In this document: piece by piece, positions 8,899 through 22,151 of the stretch
Position numbering within the stretch: position 1 is the stretch's first letter
Layout of the letters: every line of letters starts with the position of its first letter
Assembly: GCA_016871355.1 (NCBI GenBank)
Contig: VFZC01000007.1
Location: 33,921 to 97,920, forward strand
Direction: 5' to 3'
Source: Actinomycetota bacterium
GTDB lineage: Bacteria > Actinomycetota > Acidimicrobiia > Acidimicrobiales > Ilumatobacteraceae
Length of the DNA: 64,000 nucleotides
The notes under the pieces: generated by a model
The model's input: the letters and a program-made list of their open reading frames with translations, nothing else
Databases searched by the model: none
Told to the model about the DNA's origin: nothing
Translations under genes and position numbers: made by a program

Positions 8899-9956
8899 GA
8901 CAACCGGGTGATCGAGGGACGAAAGCCGCGCGCCATCAAGCCACCCCGGAACAACTCGGCGGCATCGGCTTCCACGAGAACGACCGCGATACCGCGATCA
9001 CCTTCCACCGAATGCACGACTTCGAAGTTCGGAATGTTGACCCCGAGTTCGGCGGCCAGAGTGAACACTTCGGCAGCCGCACCGGGTCGGTCGGGAATCG
9101 GGATCCGCACCTCGGCCAGATCGTCGGGCCGAGTGACCCGCGACGGAAGATTGGCCCGTGCTTCACGAGCGCTGGTGAGTCGAGCGAGCAGGGCCGAACG
9201 ATCGCCACTCGCGATCACGCCACGCATGTCGCCGAGGCCGGCGATGAGTGCATCGAGTGCGGCCACGATGGCATCGCGATTCTCGTCGCAGATGTCGAGC
9301 CAGATACCGGGCTGACCCGAAGCGATACGCGTCATGTCGCGGAAACCACCAGCAGCCAGGCGCAGCAATGCGACGTGCTCTTCGGCGCGCGAACCGGCCA
9401 GACGCATGAGAGTCGCCGCGGTGAGATGAGGAACGTGGCTCACGACTGCGACCAAGCTGTCGTGGCGCTCGGGTTGGAGGCCCACCACCTCGGCCCCCAA
9501 CTCGCTCACCGCGGCCGCCACGGTGGCGAACGCGTCGTCGGACGTGCTGGCCGTCGGCGTGAGTACCCACACCGCACCCACGAACATCTCGGCATCGGCA
9601 CCGTCGAGACCGTCGAGTTCGCTACCGGCCATCGGATGGCCGGCCACGAAGCGCGAGTCGGTGATCGCACGAGCCAGCGCCGTCTTCACACTGCCCACGT
9701 CGGACACGACCCCGGTCGTTTCACGAAGTGCTCGCTCGACTTCGGTGTGCAACGCCTTGGGTGGCACGGCCACGAACGTGACCGCGGCATCGCGGGCCAG
9801 GCCGGCCTCGTGAATGATTCCGCGCTCGCGGGCCACGGCGACACGCTTGTCGTCGACATCGGTGCCGTGGACGCGCCAGCCGCGCTCGGACAGTGCCAGG
9901 GCGACCGAGCCTCCGATCAGGCCGAGGCCAAGGACGTTGGCGACCCGATCACTCAT
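8895..9956 (-). CDS. tyrA: prephenate dehydrogenase with C-terminal ACT domain
   Basis: A 353-residue protein. The N-terminal Rossmann motif GLGLIGGSVALAL is at about residues 10-22. The conserved catalytic-region His is in SHVPHLTAA near residue 180. An ACT domain (RVTRPDDLAEVRIPIPDRP onward, about 270-350) ends the protein and suggests feedback control by tyrosine or another amino acid. It converts prephenate to 4-hydroxyphenylpyruvate. The start at MSDRVANV was preferred to one nine codons upstream because it places the nucleotide-binding motif normally. It overlaps rluB by 8 bp and aroA by 4 bp. Confidence 0.92.
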   Translation of the reverse strand: MSDRVANVLGLGLIGGSVALALSERGWRVHGTDVDDKRVAVARERGIIHEAGLARDAAVTFVAVPPKALHTEVERALRETTGVVSDVGSVKTALARAITDSRFVAGHPMAGSELDGLDGADAEMFVGAVWVLTPTASTSDDAFATVAAAVSELGAEVVGLQPERHDSLVAVVSHVPHLTAATLMRLAGSRAEEHVALLRLAAGGFRDMTRIASGQPGIWLDICDENRDAIVAALDALIAGLGDMRGVIASGDRSALLARLTSAREARANLPSRVTRPDDLAEVRIPIPDRPGAAAEVFTLAAELGVNIPNFEVVHSVEGDRGIAVVLVEADAAELFRGGLMARGFRPSITRLS

Positions 9957-10731
9957 CGTCACGAGGGTACCGAGCCACGGCACTGGTGAGGCTTCTCAAT
10001 TCGTCGAGCGTGAGCTCGCGGCAGGCACCCGGACGTAACGATCGATCGGAAATCGGACCGATGCGCACACGCACCAACCGTTGCACCGGATGACCCACCG
10101 CATCGCACATCCGGCGAATCTGACGATTGCGACCTTCGTGAATGGTGATTCGCAACAGACCAGGCTCGGGTTGCGACACCTGCGCCGGTGCGGTCCGACC
10201 GTCTTCCAGATCGACGCCTTCGCGAAGTTGCCGCAACTCCCCGGGCGCCACCTGACCACCCGCCACATGGGCGAGATACTCCTTGTCGACACCGTGCGAC
10301 GGATGCGCGATGCGATGCGCGAGATCACCGTCGTTGGTGAGGAGCAAGAGTCCTTCGGTTTCGGCATCGAGTCGCCCGACCGGGAAGACGCGCGGCTCGG
10401 TCGGCACCAGATCGAGCACGATGGGTCGACCCTGCGGATCGTGCGCCGTGGTGACGACACCCGATGGCTTGTTCACGAGGTAGTACACCAGGCCGGGTTT
10501 CACTCCGATCGGAACGCCGTCCACCTCGACCAGATCGTGATCGACGTCGACCCGACGGCCTAGTTCGGCGACTTCGCCATTGACGGTGACGCGACGCTCG
10601 GCGATGAGTTCTTCACACGTGCGGCGCGAGCCGAACCCGCGCACGGCCAGAACCTTCTGCAACCGCTCGCCTTGTGGGAGAAGGCGCGACTTCTCGGCCC
10701 ATTGCTCCCAGAGCGGTTTCTCCACCGTCAC
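9949..10731 (-). CDS. rluB: 23S rRNA pseudouridine synthase, RsuA/RluB family
   Basis: A 260-residue protein with an N-terminal S4 RNA-binding domain (ERLQKVLAVRGFGSRRTCEELI) and a pseudouridine synthase domain with the catalytic Asp in GRLDAETEGLLLLTNDG and the closing motif EGRNRQIRRMCDAVGHPV. The GTG start at 10731 overlaps the scpB stop as GTGA. A second GTG two codons on is possible. The order scpA-scpB-rluB is widely conserved in Actinobacteria, where a cytidylate kinase gene usually follows. Here tyrA takes that place. Confidence 0.9.
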   Translation of the reverse strand: MTVEKPLWEQWAEKSRLLPQGERLQKVLAVRGFGSRRTCEELIAERRVTVNGEVAELGRRVDVDHDLVEVDGVPIGVKPGLVYYLVNKPSGVVTTAHDPQGRPIVLDLVPTEPRVFPVGRLDAETEGLLLLTNDGDLAHRIAHPSHGVDKEYLAHVAGGQVAPGELRQLREGVDLEDGRTAPAQVSQPEPGLLRITIHEGRNRQIRRMCDAVGHPVQRLVRVRIGPISDRSLRPGACRELTLDELRSLTSAVARYPRDDE

Positions 10732-11366
10732 TCCGACGACGGGGCGTTCGACGACTGGTCGGAAGCGACGTCCACTGCTTTGGGGGTGCGCAAACCTTGT
10801 TCGAGTGCCTCGACCACTTCGGCATCCGGAACGAAGTCGACGATCGGCGGCAAATCGTTCACCGAGTTGATCCCCAACTTCTCGAGAAACGCCGGCGTGG
10901 TCCCCCACATCACGGCCTGACCCGGTCCGGGATCACGTCCGACCTGATCGATGTAGCCACGACTCTGCAAGGTGCGCAGAACACCGTCCGGGTCGACTCC
11001 GCGAATGGATGCGATCTGACTGCGCGAGATCGGCTGCTTGTAGGCCACGATCGCCAGCGTTTCGAGGGCCGCACCGGAAAGTCGCGCGCGCTGACCGTCG
11101 AGGATGAAGCGCTCCACATAGGGCGCGAGATCACCGCGTGACTGGTACCGATAGCCACCGGCGATGCGCACGAGTTCGAATCCGTGACCGGCTTCGTCGT
11201 ATGCCGACGCCAACGACGCGCACAGTTGGTCGACCACGGCGGCCGGCTGCTCGAGGATCTGCGCCAACAGATCGGTCGGAACCGGTTCGGATGCGACGAG
11301 GAGAATGGCCTCGAGTGCGCGAACGATCTCGGCGTCGACGGCGCGGGTTGCGGTCTTCTCGGTCAT
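10728..11366 (-). CDS. scpB: segregation and condensation protein B
   Basis: A 212-residue ScpB with two winged-helix domains. Typical segments are LEAILLVASEPV near residue 18, the LAIVAYKQPISRSQI block near residue 95 and RGYIDQVGRDPGPG near residue 125. With ScpA it forms the kleisin complex that works with SMC in chromosome compaction. The start at MTEKTATR was chosen, 1 bp after the scpA stop. An in-frame start 19 codons earlier would lie inside scpA. The stop overlaps the rluB GTG start. Confidence 0.93.
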   Translation of the reverse strand: MTEKTATRAVDAEIVRALEAILLVASEPVPTDLLAQILEQPAAVVDQLCASLASAYDEAGHGFELVRIAGGYRYQSRGDLAPYVERFILDGQRARLSGAALETLAIVAYKQPISRSQIASIRGVDPDGVLRTLQSRGYIDQVGRDPGPGQAVMWGTTPAFLEKLGINSVNDLPPIVDFVPDAEVVEALEQGLRTPKAVDVASDQSSNAPSSE

Positions 11367-11367
11367 G

Positions 11368-12147
11368 TCATCCTTCGTAGTCGTCGATGGTGAGGGCGGA
11401 CACGGAGACGCGATCGTCGCCACCGGTCCACACGATCTGGACGTCGCCGAACTTCTCGCCTTGTTCGAGTTCGACGTGGCCCTGTTTGAAGAGTTCGAGA
11501 AGAGCGAGGAAGCGGACGATCACTTCCAGTCGATCGACGAAATCGCGGGTGAGGCGACGGAACGTGATGCGTTCGACGCGCGGCAATTCGTCGAGGAGTT
11601 CGGCCAACGCATCGGCCACGTTCGCCTTCACGAGCGCCACGTGGTACAGGTCGAGACGGGGTTCGGGTTTGGGCGTGGTGGCTCGAAGATACGCGGCGTG
11701 CACCTGACGTGGCTTCACACCTTCGAGCAGATCGGGCATGAGTTCGACGAAACGCTCGTCGGGGCCGCAGGCCCGCGCGTACGACCGATCGGCCTCGTCG
11801 GCCAGCCGACCGAACACCTGACCCACGTCCTTGAACGTCTTGCATTCGAGCAACCGAGCCAGGAGCAGATCGCGTTCTTCCCACAGGGCCAGTTCCTCGT
11901 CGAGGTCGACGTCCTCGCGCCCGGGCAGCAGACGCCGGGCCTTCAGTTCGACGAGGGTCGCGGCGATCAACAAGAACTCGGTGGCCACTTCGAGATCGAG
12001 CGACTGCAGCCGCTCGATCTCTTGCAGATAGGCGTCGACGATCGTGGCCAAGTTGACCTCGTGGATGTCGACCTGCTCTTTCAGGATCAGGTGCAACAAG
12101 AGGTCGAAAGGTCCCTCGAAAACCGGGGTGCTGACCTCGACTGCCAT
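11368..12147 (-). CDS. scpA: segregation and condensation protein A
   Basis: A 259-residue kleisin. The N-terminus FEGPFDLLLHLILKEQVDIHEV is diagnostic, with EFLLIAATLVELKARRLLP near residue 55 and a C-terminal winged helix around VIVRFLALLELFKQGHVEL. It bridges SMC heads together with ScpB. The ATG at 12147 gives the canonical N-terminus. Longer in-frame extensions run into the divergent trpS region and are not conserved-looking. It is the first gene of the long minus-strand operon running down to dprE2. Confidence 0.93.
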   Translation of the reverse strand: MAVEVSTPVFEGPFDLLLHLILKEQVDIHEVNLATIVDAYLQEIERLQSLDLEVATEFLLIAATLVELKARRLLPGREDVDLDEELALWEERDLLLARLLECKTFKDVGQVFGRLADEADRSYARACGPDERFVELMPDLLEGVKPRQVHAAYLRATTPKPEPRLDLYHVALVKANVADALAELLDELPRVERITFRRLTRDFVDRLEVIVRFLALLELFKQGHVELEQGEKFGDVQIVWTGGDDRVSVSALTIDDYEG

Positions 12148-12165
12148 CGACCCCACGCTAATCGG

Positions 12166-12180
12166 CCGGGGGTTCCCCGG
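12166..12180. promoter_or_regulatory. inverted repeat in the scpA/trpS divergent promoter region
   Basis: The 81-bp gap between the divergent scpA and trpS genes contains a perfect 6-3-6 inverted repeat, CCGGGG-GTT-CCCCGG. An imperfect GCTAAT/ATTAGC pair lies around it at about 12157 and 12216. This region must hold both promoters. The repeat could be an operator or a short leader hairpin. No regulator can be assigned from sequence. Confidence 0.3.
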
Positions 12181-12228
12181 ACCGCTAAACACCCGGTTCG
12201 CGAGGGTCCCGCCAATTAGCCTGAGCAG

Positions 12229-13218
12229 GTGGCTCGCGTCCTGTCCTGCATTCAGCCGACGGGCAACGTCCATCTCGGCAACTATCTCGGGGCGCTGCGC
12301 AATTGGGTCGCCGGCCAGCACGAATGCGATGCGTTCCACGGCATCGTCGATCTGCACGCTCTGACGGTCACCGATTCGCCCGGTGTGCTCGGACGCAACA
12401 CTCTCGAATTGGCGGCCACACTCTTCGCCGTCGGACTCGATCCCGACGCGGCAACGGTGTTCGTGCAGAGTCACGTTCCCGAGCATCCGCAACTGGGCTG
12501 GATCATGGAATGCACGGTGTCGTATGGCGAATTGAGCCGAATGACGCAGTTCAAGGACAAGTCCGCCAAACGCGAGGCCGACTTCGTTTCGGCTGGCTTG
12601 TTCACCTATCCCGCTCTGCAAGCTGCCGACATCTTGTTGTACGACGCCGACGAAGTTCCGGTGGGTGAAGATCAGCGCCAACACATCGAGATCACGCGCG
12701 ACATCGCCGAACGTTTCAACCATCGATTCGGACCTACCTTCACGTTGCCCAAGGTGGTCACCCCCAAGGCCGGCGCCAAAGTGACCGACCTCCAGGACCC
12801 CACGAGCAAGATGTCGAAGTCGTCGAGTTCGGAAGCCGGCATCGTGTACCTCGACGACGACCCGGCCGCGATCATGAAGAAATTCAAGCGAGCGGTCACC
12901 GACTCCGAGTCGGAGGTGCGTTTCGATCGAGCCACCAAGCCAGGTGTGTCGAACCTTCTCGAGATCCTGGCCGCCTGCACCGGCCGCACACCCGACGCCG
13001 TGGCCGCCGACTACACGCAGTACGGACCGCTCAAGAACGACACCGGTGAAGCCGTCGTCGCGGTTCTCGCTCCGATTCAGGAGCGCTACCGCGAGTTGCT
13101 GGCCGATCGCGCCGAGCTCGCGCGGTTGCTCCGGGTGGGCGCCGACAAGGCCCGAGCCGTCGCGTCACGCACGCTCGAGCGCGCGTACACCAACATCGGC
13201 ATCTTGCCGCCCGGCTGA
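12229..13218 (+). CDS. trpS: tryptophanyl-tRNA synthetase
   Basis: A 329-residue class I aminoacyl-tRNA synthetase of normal bacterial length. The HIGH-type motif is in QPTGNVHLGNYLGALRNW at residues 9-26, and the KMSKS loop is KMSKSSSSEAG near residue 195. The start is GTG. Any upstream extension would run into the divergent promoter region. The gene is followed by two adjacent hairpins and then a convergent HD-domain gene. Confidence 0.95.
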   Translation: MARVLSCIQPTGNVHLGNYLGALRNWVAGQHECDAFHGIVDLHALTVTDSPGVLGRNTLELAATLFAVGLDPDAATVFVQSHVPEHPQLGWIMECTVSYGELSRMTQFKDKSAKREADFVSAGLFTYPALQAADILLYDADEVPVGEDQRQHIEITRDIAERFNHRFGPTFTLPKVVTPKAGAKVTDLQDPTSKMSKSSSSEAGIVYLDDDPAAIMKKFKRAVTDSESEVRFDRATKPGVSNLLEILAACTGRTPDAVAADYTQYGPLKNDTGEAVVAVLAPIQERYRELLADRAELARLLRVGADKARAVASRTLERAYTNIGILPPG

Positions 13219-13219
13219 G

Positions 13220-13257
13220 CTGACCCGACGGGTCAGGTGACGCTCGTGAGACGAGCG
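13220..13257. terminator. double hairpin between convergent trpS and HD gene
   Basis: Two perfect 7-bp stems with 3-nt loops stand side by side: CTGACCC-GAC-GGGTCAG at 13220-13236 and CGCTCGT-GAG-ACGAGCG at 13241-13257. They lie exactly between the trpS stop and the stop of the convergent HD gene. No T-run follows in either direction. As inverted repeats they could act for both transcripts. Confidence 0.5.
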
Positions 13258-13261
13258 AAAC

Positions 13262-13699
13262 TCAGATTCGGTCAGCCCGTCGCAGGGCCGTCACCGCGTT
13301 GGAGGGTTCGTTGCCCAACATCGCCAGGGTGACCGCAGTCGAACCCGCTTCGCGGCACAGTTCGAGCCCGATCCGCTCGTGATCGCGATACTCACGCCAA
13401 CGAGTCGTGCGACTGCCGAGAATCGTCGCCGCCACCCGTTCGAGAGTCGACAACTGCGACACGGTTTTACCGATGTCGTGCAACAGCGCCGCCGCCATCT
13501 CGTCTCGGGTCCACGAGCCCAGGACCTCCAAGCGCCGCGCGACCTGGATCGCGTGACGACGATCGACGTTGCCCAGCCGACACCACAGAACGAGCTCGCC
13601 ATCCAATAGGAACGATTCGGCCCACACTTCGTCGTGAACCGGAGGCGCGGCCGCGGAGAGCGAACCGACGAATCGCTTGACGAGATGGAACACGACCAT
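13262..13699 (-). CDS. small HD-domain protein
   Basis: A 145-residue protein with an HD phosphohydrolase-like core: RRHAIQVARRLE near residue 48 supplies an early His and AAALLHDIGK near residue 70 is the HD doublet. A later YRDHERIGLELC segment gives further possible metal ligands. The substrate is unknown. The start chosen is ATG, whose A is also the last base of the xerD stop (TGATG). A GTG one codon earlier is equally possible. The longer in-frame extension lies within xerD. It is the last gene of the pyrG-Nudix-xerD operon. Confidence 0.7.
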   Translation of the reverse strand: MVVFHLVKRFVGSLSAAAPPVHDEVWAESFLLDGELVLWCRLGNVDRRHAIQVARRLEVLGSWTRDEMAAALLHDIGKTVSQLSTLERVAATILGSRTTRWREYRDHERIGLELCREAGSTAVTLAMLGNEPSNAVTALRRADRI

Positions 13700-14624
13700 C
13701 ACTCGCCTCGGCCCACCCGGGCCCGCGGATGAGCGGCGCGGTACTGCTCGAAGATTCGCTCCTGCGACACCTTCGTGTACACCTGCGTGGTGGAGATGGA
13801 CGCGTGACCGAGCATCTCTTGAACGATGCGTAGGTCGGCGCCGTGATCGAGCATGTGCGTGGCGCACGAATGACGAAGTACGTGAGGCGAGAGATGTCCG
13901 GCCAATCCGGCCCGCTCGCCGTGTCGAGTCACCGCCGCCCAGGCGGCCTGGCGCGAGAGTCGACCACCGCGACGATCGAGGAACACCGCTTCGGCATCAC
14001 CCCGCCGCTTCCACCGAGCGGGAACGAGATCGGGACGGCCACCGGTCAACCACTGTTCGAGGGCCTGTCGTGCGCACGAGCCCACCGGAACCAAGCGTTC
14101 CTTCGAGCCCTTGCCGTACAGGCGAACCAGACCCGACTCGAGATCGAGGTCACCGAGCGACAAGCCACAGGCCTCGGAGATGCGCGCGCCCGTCGCGTAC
14201 AGGAACTCGAGCAAGGCACGATCTCGGCGCGCCACCGCGTCGTCGCCCACCACGGCGCCGATCAAACGCGACACGTCGTCCTCACTCAGGGGTTTGGGAA
14301 TCCCGGCCGGCACACGCACACCGTCGAGGTCGGCGGTCGGATCGTCACGCCGTCGACTCTCGGCCACCAAGAAGCGATGGAAGTTGCGCACCGCGGCCAA
14401 CTGACGGGCCACACTGGATGCCGCCGCTTCGGCACGACGCTCAGCGACGAAAGCATCGATGTCGGTTGCGTTCACGTCGAGCACCGACTTCTTGCGGCCG
14501 CGCAACCATTCGCAGTAACCGGACAGATCACGCCGGTAGGCCGCCACCGTGTTCGACGAGCGTCCCCGTTCGGCAACCAACCACGACAGGTACTCTTCCG
14601 CGTCGATCGGGAGTTCGGAGCGGG

Positions 14625-14628
<4 letters not shown>
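13699..14628 (-). CDS. xerD: site-specific tyrosine recombinase XerD
   Basis: A 309-residue tyrosine recombinase. The N-terminal SAM-like core-binding domain covers about residues 5-95. In the catalytic domain the residues are Arg in YATGARISEACGL, Lys in YGKGSKERLVPV, His/Arg in HVLRHSCATH, His in MLGHASISTTQVYTK, and the Tyr nucleophile in that last motif. All of the R-K-H-R-H-Y set is present. It resolves chromosome dimers at dif. The context, between Nudix and the chromosome-segregation genes, is the conserved actinobacterial one, so this is the housekeeping Xer and not a mobile-element integrase. It overlaps the Nudix stop by 4 bp. Confidence 0.93.
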
Positions 14629-18504
<3,876 letters not shown>

Positions 18505-18506
18505 GG

Positions 18507-19370
18507 TCAGCGGTCGGCCAGGCCGAACTTGGTCTTCAGGATCTGATGGAAGCGCCGGGCGTGCAGGCGTACGAACACCGCCGGCTGCTTCGATTCGCGA
18601 CAGACGATTCGATCACCCGGTCGGAGTTCACCGAGGAATTCGCCGTCGACGGCCAAACCAACCGGACGCGAGCCGGTGACAGTGACGACGACGGCCTCAT
18701 CGGGCCCGAGGACGAGAGAACGATCGAACAACATGTGCGGTGACAATGGTGTGACGAGGACGGCCCGCAAGAGCGGCGACACGATCGGACCGCGCGCCGA
18801 CAACGAGTACGCCGTCGAGCCGGTGGGTGTGGCCACGATGAGACCGTCGGCTTGATACGTGGTGAACGGCGCTCCGTCGATGTCGACAGCCAGGCGCACG
18901 GTGTGGCCGGCCGTGAGTTTCTCGAGCGACGCCTCGTTGAGCGCGCGATGCCGCTCGACCGCTCCGGCTCGATGCACCTCCACGTCGATCACGGTGCGCG
19001 ACTCGAGTGAATGACGTCCGGCCATCACGTCGTCGAGAGCGGAGATGATGGCCGGCGGTTCGACCTCGGAGAGATAGCCGAGCAGACCCACGTTCACACC
19101 GAGAACCGGAACGTCACGGCCGGCAATCAACTTGACCGTGCGCAACATGGTCCCGTCGCCACCGATGCTCAGCGCCAGGGTCACCGACCCGATGTCGGTG
19201 AGATCGGCCACCTGCGACGCCGCCAACCCGAGATGTGCGCGGTCGTCGGCGGTGGCGACCACACGGTGTCCCCGCTCGAGCAACCACTCGACGGCCCGAT
19301 GCGCGACACCGTCGGCCTCGTCGCGATCGGCGTGGCCGACGACGAGCACGGTGTGCGTGGCGCCGCTCAT
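18507..19370 (-). CDS. nadK: NAD kinase
   Basis: A 287-residue protein. The diagnostic GGDGTML motif is near residue 69, followed by GVNVGLLGYLSEV and the NE-x-specific segment ALNEASLEKL. The loop DGLIVATPTGSTAYSLSARGP is complete. It phosphorylates NAD to NADP. The tlyA stop overlaps the ATG by 4 bp. The tlyA-nadK-recN order is conserved in Actinobacteria. Confidence 0.94.
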   Translation of the reverse strand: MSGATHTVLVVGHADRDEADGVAHRAVEWLLERGHRVVATADDRAHLGLAASQVADLTDIGSVTLALSIGGDGTMLRTVKLIAGRDVPVLGVNVGLLGYLSEVEPPAIISALDDVMAGRHSLESRTVIDVEVHRAGAVERHRALNEASLEKLTAGHTVRLAVDIDGAPFTTYQADGLIVATPTGSTAYSLSARGPIVSPLLRAVLVTPLSPHMLFDRSLVLGPDEAVVVTVTGSRPVGLAVDGEFLGELRPGDRIVCRESKQPAVFVRLHARRFHQILKTKFGLADR

Positions 19371-20122
19371 GGCGACAGTCTCGCACGAACCCTCGCGTGC
19401 AGGAGGAACTCTTTGTTGCCTTCACCACCCGTGATGGGCGACTCGACCAGGCCCACTACATCGGCGCCGGCCTCACGGAACGCGTCGCTCACCGCATCAC
19501 ACGCCTGGCGATGCAATTCGGGGTCGGTGACGACACCCTGGCCCCGACTCACCTCACGCCGACCCACCTCGAATTGCGGCTTCACGAGCACCGCGAGGTC
19601 GGCTCCGTCACGAGCCATACCCACCAACGCACTCGCCACGACGGTGAGCGAGATGAACGACAAGTCGGCCACCACCAGATCGACTCGCCCGCCGTACCGA
19701 TCGGGGTCGATCTCGCGCACGTTGACGCGTTCGACGACGTCGACCCTTTCGTCGTGACGAATCTTCGGATGGAGCTGCCCGTGTCCCACGTCGAGCGCGA
19801 TCACCCGCCGCGCACCGCGTTGCAGCAGACAGTCGGTGAACCCACCGGTGGATGCGCCGGCATCGAGCACCACACGGTCGGTCACGTCGATCGCGAACGA
19901 ATTCAACGCGTGATCGAGTTTCTCGCCGCCACGACTCACGAAACGGGCGGGCGGACCACTCACGACGACGGCATCGCCGGGGTCGACGAGGCGTGACGAC
20001 TTGTCGGCGATCGCGCCGTTCACCAGAACACGATGCTCGTCGATGAGTGTCGACGCCTCCGTGCGACTCGACACCAGTCCGCGTCGCACCAATTCGGTGT
20101 CGAGTCTCTGACGGCGTGTCAC
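19367..20122 (-). CDS. tlyA: TlyA-family rRNA 2'-O-methyltransferase
   Basis: A 251-residue protein. The N-terminal S4 domain (RQRLDTELVRRGLVSSRTEAS) is followed by an FtsJ-like methyltransferase with the SAM site VVLDAGASTGGFTDCLLQRGA near residue 84 and the VADLSFISL motif near residue 150. Mycobacterial TlyA methylates 16S and 23S rRNA and sets capreomycin susceptibility. The GTG start at 20122 overlaps the upstream HAD stop (GTGA). The long in-frame N-terminal extension lies inside that gene and is Arg-rich, unlike a real domain. Confidence 0.9.
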   Translation of the reverse strand: MTRRQRLDTELVRRGLVSSRTEASTLIDEHRVLVNGAIADKSSRLVDPGDAVVVSGPPARFVSRGGEKLDHALNSFAIDVTDRVVLDAGASTGGFTDCLLQRGARRVIALDVGHGQLHPKIRHDERVDVVERVNVREIDPDRYGGRVDLVVADLSFISLTVVASALVGMARDGADLAVLVKPQFEVGRREVSRGQGVVTDPELHRQACDAVSDAFREAGADVVGLVESPITGGEGNKEFLLHARVRARLSP

Positions 20123-20916
20123 GACGACTCGATCAACCAGCGGGCCACCGCAGCGAGGTCGGCCACGTCGACGTGCACCTCGACGCCATCGGCATCGAAA
20201 GCGGCCCGACCCGTACCCGCGGGTGTGACACCCGAACGCACCAACGCGTAGCGGCACCCGAGGGTGCGTGCGAACAGCCCGTCGGTGGAGGGTCGATCAC
20301 CGACCATGACGGCATCAGCCGGCAAGCCTCCCAGTAGATCGCGTACCACCGTCGCCATCGCGGTGTGCGGCTTGCCCGCGATCACGGGATTGACACCGGC
20401 CGCAGTAGCGATCGCCGCGACGATGGATCCGCCACCCGGGATCGGTCCATCGGGCGTGGGATAGGTCGCATCATCATTGGTGGCGATGAGACGCGCGCCC
20501 CGGCGCACCGCTCCGGCCGCGCGGCGCATGATCTCGTAATCGAAGTGGCGATGGAAGCCCACCATCACGGCGTCGATCGGCGACGAGTCGGCCACGTCGT
20601 GCGGAACCGAGATCGCTCCCCGCGCGCCGATGGCTTCTTCGACACCCGGACCACCACACACCAGAATTCGCTCACCGGCTTCCACGAGCCGAGCCCCGGC
20701 CAGCGCCGACGTGACCACGTCACCATCGGCGGGCACTCCGACGGCCGCCAACGCGCGCTCTTGTTCGGCGACCGTGGCCGACGAATTGTTGGTGACGAAC
20801 AGAACCCGATGACCCCGGGCGCGGAGTGCGGCGATGGCCTCGGCCGAACCCGCGATGGGCCGATGCGCGAGCCAGACCACACCATCGAGATCACACAGAA
20901 CCGGAACGGGGCTCAC
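20119..20916 (-). CDS. HAD-IIA family phosphatase (NagD/PGP-like)
   Basis: A 265-residue hydrolase. The nucleophile motif is LCDLDGVVW near residue 7, FVTNNSS near residue 40 is the second motif, and VIAGKPH with VMVGDRPSTDGLFA gives motifs III and IV. The C2A cap placement matches the NagD/4-nitrophenylphosphatase group. The substrate is unknown. The start is GTG at 20916, since the frame further upstream runs into the divergent gene. It heads the tlyA-nadK-recN operon, as in mycobacteria. The 38-bp gap to the divergent DUF1015 gene must hold both promoters. Confidence 0.87.
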   Translation of the reverse strand: MSPVPVLCDLDGVVWLAHRPIAGSAEAIAALRARGHRVLFVTNNSSATVAEQERALAAVGVPADGDVVTSALAGARLVEAGERILVCGGPGVEEAIGARGAISVPHDVADSSPIDAVMVGFHRHFDYEIMRRAAGAVRRGARLIATNDDATYPTPDGPIPGGGSIVAAIATAAGVNPVIAGKPHTAMATVVRDLLGGLPADAVMVGDRPSTDGLFARTLGCRYALVRSGVTPAGTGRAAFDADGVEVHVDVADLAAVARWLIESS

Positions 20917-20954
20917 GGGTAGTGATCCTGCCACCTCCGTGCCAACCTGTACGG

Positions 20955-22145
20955 GTGCCCCGTTTCGAACCGTTCCGCGCCCTTCGCTACGACCACTCGT
21001 CGCCGAGCGACCTCCAGGCCGTGATGGCACCGCCGTACGACGTGTTGTCCGACGCCGATCGGGCCGAATTGGCCGGACGCCATCCACACAACATCGTGCA
21101 CGTCGACGTTCCGATGGAGGCCGACGGTCCGGGCCGTTACGACGCCGCCGCCCGAACCCTGCGCGACTGGATCGATCGCGGTGTCGTGCGGCTCGACCCT
21201 TCCCCGTCGTTCACCATCTACCGCATGGACTTCACCGATGAGTCGGGACGTCGTCGCCGCACGTCGGGTGTGATCGGTGCCCTCGAAGTGGTCGACGAAG
21301 GGGCTGGTGGCGTGCTCCCCCACGAGCGCACCACGCCGAAGGCCAAAACCGATCGACTCGACCTCACTCGTGCGACGCGCACCAATCTGTCGCCGGTCTG
21401 GGGACTGTCGCTCACACCCGGCCTCACCGCTCTCCTCGACGAACCGGGCGAGCCCATGGGATCGGTCGAGTTCGAGGGCGTCGTTCACACGTTCGAACGA
21501 GTGATCGACCCGAGTCGGGTGAACGCCATCGCTCGGGCCGTCGGGTCGCACGACGTGGTGATCGCCGATGGTCACCACCGCTACGCGATCAGCCGGACGT
21601 TCCGCGACGAGGAGCGTGCTGCCGGCCGCACGGTCGACACCACCATGACCTACGTGGGCGAGTTGATCGCCGAGCAGTTGAGTGTCGACGCGATCCATCG
21701 TCTCTACTCGGGCATCTCCTTCACCGATCTGCGCGCGGCCCTGGCGTCGTCGTTCGACATCGAACCCCTCGGAGCCGTGACGCCGGCCGTGACGTCCACC
21801 ATGCGCGACCGCGGCGCCCTCGTACTGGTGGCCCCCGACGGCACCGGCGAACTCCTCGTTCCGCGAGCCGACTCATTCGCCGGTGTGCGCGATCTCGACG
21901 GCGCGCGTCTCGAGCACGCCCTGGCCGACGTCGCGCACGACGTGACCTACCAACACGGCGTCACGAACGTGGTCGGCATCGTGGCCACTCGCGGTTCGAT
22001 CACGGCCGGAGTTCTCATCCGGCCGGTGTCGGTCGCCGAGATCAGGCGAACCGCCGACGAAGGATTGTTGATGCCGCCGAAGTCGACTTTCTTCACACCG
22101 AAGTTGCGCACCGGTCCGGTGCTGCGACCGGTGGACGCGAACTGA
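20955..22145 (+). CDS. DUF1015 family protein
   Basis: A 396-residue protein of the DUF1015 family, recognised by the N-terminal PFRALRYD...VMAPPYDVLS block and the highly conserved VIADGHHRYA segment near residue 200. The function is not established. The His/Asp-rich ADGHHRY motif suggests metal or phosphate-ligand binding. The GTG start (VPRFEPFRAL) puts the conserved block at the N-terminus. It lies divergent from the HAD-IIA gene and only 6 bp from the convergent aldolase end. Confidence 0.8.
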   Translation: MPRFEPFRALRYDHSSPSDLQAVMAPPYDVLSDADRAELAGRHPHNIVHVDVPMEADGPGRYDAAARTLRDWIDRGVVRLDPSPSFTIYRMDFTDESGRRRRTSGVIGALEVVDEGAGGVLPHERTTPKAKTDRLDLTRATRTNLSPVWGLSLTPGLTALLDEPGEPMGSVEFEGVVHTFERVIDPSRVNAIARAVGSHDVVIADGHHRYAISRTFRDEERAAGRTVDTTMTYVGELIAEQLSVDAIHRLYSGISFTDLRAALASSFDIEPLGAVTPAVTSTMRDRGALVLVAPDGTGELLVPRADSFAGVRDLDGARLEHALADVAHDVTYQHGVTNVVGIVATRGSITAGVLIRPVSVAEIRRTADEGLLMPPKSTFFTPKLRTGPVLRPVDAN

Positions 22146-22151
22146 CCGACC

